From the NCBI GenBank assembly GCA_019359595.1, contig JAHHGZ010000009.1:1-64000 (forward strand): a stretch of DNA of 64,000 nucleotides. The letters run 5' to 3'. How positions within the stretch are numbered: the stretch's first letter is position 1; the number at the start of each line of letters is the position of its first letter. Position numbers and translations under genes: made by a program. Shown in pieces: positions 62,464-64,000 of the stretch. This DNA is from Cyanomargarita calcarea GSE-NOS-MK-12-04C (GTDB lineage Bacteria; Cyanobacteriota; Cyanobacteriia; Cyanobacteriales; Nostocaceae). The notes beneath the pieces were generated by a model. It was not told the DNA's origin, searched no databases, and saw only the letters and a program-made list of their open reading frames with translations.

Positions 62464-63828
62464 TCACTTCACCCACACAGTTTTAACATTCACAAACTCA
62501 TGTATACCCTGGATACTTAATTCTCGCCCGTATCCAGAACGCTTGATGCCACCAAACGGCAATCGGGGGTCAGATTTGACCATTCCGTTGATAAATACGC
62601 CACCTGCTTCGATTTCCTCTATCAACCGCTGTTTTTCTTCAGCATTCGCAGTCCAAGCGCTGGCACCCAAACCAAAAGGTGAATCATTAGCTAATTTAAT
62701 GGCTGCGTCGATATCGGGAACCCGGAATAACAATGCCACCGGGCCAAAAAATTCATCTTTAGCGATCGCACTATCTTGAGGAACATCCCTAATAATCGTC
62801 GCTGGGTAGAAATTGCCAGAACCAGACAAAGGTTGTCCCCCGGTAAGAATTTTTCCGCCACTGTTGACAGCAGTTTGCACTTGTTGGTCTAAATCCTGGA
62901 GAATATCGGGAGTAGCCAACGGACCCAAATCGGTTTCTGGTAGCATCGGATCGCCCACTTTCAAGGCAATAAATTTTTCTAACAGTAGTTTTTCAAATTT
63001 GTCAGCAATGGCCTCAATAACAATAAAACGTTTCGCCGCAATACAAGATTGCCCGTTATTTAACATTCGTGCTGTAGTCGCTGTGGCAACTGCGGCCTCT
63101 ATGTCAGCACTTTCTAACACAATAAATGGGTCACTTCCACCCAATTCCAAGACGACTTTTTTAATTTGTTTTCCTGCTGCTTGTGCTAACGAAGCCCCTG
63201 CGGGTTCGCTTCCTGTCAAAGTCGCAGCTTTTATGCGGTCATCTGCCATCAAATTTGCGACCTTCGCAGCACCGATGAGCAAAGTTTGAAACGCACCTTG
63301 AGGAAAACCCGCTCTGTGGATAATATCTTCAATTGCCAAAGCACACTGCGGAACATTAGAAGCGTGTTTGAGCAAACCAACATTACCCGCCATCAGTGCA
63401 GGAGCCGCAAACCGAAACACCTGCCAAAAGGGAAAATTCCAGGGCATGACTGCGAGAATCACACCTAAAGGTTGGTATTTTACACAACTATGACTGGCAT
63501 CGGTTTTTACGTAAATATCAGCCAGGAAATTAGCAGCGTGTTCGGCGTAGTAGCGACAGACTGCAGCGCATTTTTCTACTTCCGCGATCGCACTTTTTTT
63601 GGTCTTCCCCATTTCGAGGGTCATCAAATTCGCAAAGTCGGCTTTTTCTTGCTCTAAAATCTCAGCAGCTTTGGTAAGTTTAAGCGATCGCTCCTGAAAA
63701 CTAGTATGGCGATATTGGTGGTAAGTCTCACCAGCCAAATCCAATTTAGCGGCAATTTCTGTATCATTCAGCGGCTCAAATGTCTTGAGCGTCTCCCCTG
63801 TAGCGGGATTAATGGTAGCGATAGCCAT
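62464..63828 (-). CDS. gabD: NAD(P)-dependent succinate-semialdehyde dehydrogenase
   Basis: 454 aa from the ATG giving MAIATINPATGETLKTFEPL; a start 17 codons upstream is not supported by a ribosome site. Landmarks: VMPWNFPFWQVFRFAAPALM, TGSEPAGASLAQAAGKQI, catalytic Glu in LELGGSDPFIVLESADIEAA, catalytic Cys in NNGQSCIAAKRFIV, EFFGPVALLF. The short form (about 455 aa) is typical of the cyanobacterial SSADH. It oxidises succinic semialdehyde made by the adjacent decarboxylase to succinate. The 104-bp gap between the two genes holds AACTCCT heptamers. The symbol denotes function, not orthology to E. coli GabD. Confidence 0.9.
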   Translation of the reverse strand: MAIATINPATGETLKTFEPLNDTEIAAKLDLAGETYHQYRHTSFQERSLKLTKAAEILEQEKADFANLMTLEMGKTKKSAIAEVEKCAAVCRYYAEHAANFLADIYVKTDASHSCVKYQPLGVILAVMPWNFPFWQVFRFAAPALMAGNVGLLKHASNVPQCALAIEDIIHRAGFPQGAFQTLLIGAAKVANLMADDRIKAATLTGSEPAGASLAQAAGKQIKKVVLELGGSDPFIVLESADIEAAVATATTARMLNNGQSCIAAKRFIVIEAIADKFEKLLLEKFIALKVGDPMLPETDLGPLATPDILQDLDQQVQTAVNSGGKILTGGQPLSGSGNFYPATIIRDVPQDSAIAKDEFFGPVALLFRVPDIDAAIKLANDSPFGLGASAWTANAEEKQRLIEEIEAGGVFINGMVKSDPRLPFGGIKRSGYGRELSIQGIHEFVNVKTVWVK

Positions 63829-64000
63829 AACCCTTTTCTCCCTCACAAATAGTTTGAGGTAGCACCATATTTTTACCAAACCTTTATCAGATGGAAGCTA
63901 CCACCCAAATTTTAGTCTCTCCAAGAAAAATTAGCTGCTAATTGTTAAAGTTTCGCAACTTAAATGATAGAAAAGTTACACCTGTTTTATGTATTTATTC

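Overview
The window is a chromosomal stretch of a filamentous, heterocyst-type cyanobacterium (Nostocales; genus not determinable here). The evidence is the many HIP1 octamers (GCGATCGC), long heptanucleotide STRR repeats (GTTAGGA and GAAGGAA types), small palindromic dispersed repeats, and Nostoc-like proteins: GH65 phosphorylase, CarA, MoeB-rhodanese, Uma2 nucleases, AAA_35 relics and the 2-oxoglutarate decarboxylase/SSADH pair. No rRNA or tRNA gene was recognised.

Layout. 0-10 kb: an adhesin relic, a TPR protein, a phosphodiester glycosidase, a GH65 phosphorylase, an alpha/beta hydrolase, a DUF1816 protein, and an RNA-maturation pair (mini-RNase III and an RlmB-type 23S rRNA methyltransferase with a huge repetitive N-terminus). 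10-26 kb: STAS protein, STRR block, carA, a retropepsin-like lipoprotein, a PAS/GAF histidine kinase, an HxlR regulator with one broken and one intact SDR gene, Uma2, an acyl-CoA dehydrogenase-cyclase fusion, a repeat-rich secreted protein and an aldehyde dehydrogenase. 26-29 kb is a decayed accessory zone of AAA_35 relics invaded by a parDE-like module with a truncated toxin and by a MITE.

29.2-42.05 kb is a type III-D-like CRISPR-Cas locus. One strand carries cas10 (GGDD intact, no HD domain seen), a cas7/csm3-like RAMP, csx10 (cas5), a cas11/csm2-like small subunit, a double-RAMP 'Cas7-2x' protein and an unrecognised 210-aa protein, followed by a small cluster including a HEPN-like protein. 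cas1 and cas2 lie divergently and lead into a 26-repeat array of 37-bp repeats. The two newest spacers overlap by 28 bp. The cas7-cas5-cas11 genes are overlapping and in the same order in which these subunits are fused in III-D2 systems. No cas6 and no CARF effector are visible.

42-55 kb is again accessory: an orphan nuclease bracketed by inverted MITE copies, a broken hicB, Uma2, ferredoxin, a LivF-type ATPase, a CBM20-SGNH-DUF1796 fusion, a malonyl-CoA-synthetase-like ligase, an intact ParDE-type module, and a row of gene relics (MATE, thermonuclease, carbonic anhydrase, GxxExxY) before an intact Tat-exported beta-carbonic anhydrase and a JAMM-MoeB/rhodanese sulfur-carrier pair. 55-64 kb: 202-bp tandem repeats, two paralogous CAP-domain proteins, an FKBP lipoprotein gene broken by a tiny insertion inside a HIP1 site, an alpha/beta-hydrolase-like protein, and the SSADH/2-oxoglutarate decarboxylase pair that bypasses 2-OG dehydrogenase in the cyanobacterial TCA cycle.

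A recurring theme is small repeats remodelling genes. A HIP1-HIP1 deletion created an SDR pseudogene; 24-bp elements inserted into hicB and the FKBP gene; a palindromic repeat forms the linker of a fusion protein; and a four-copy MITE family makes 3-bp TNA target duplications.
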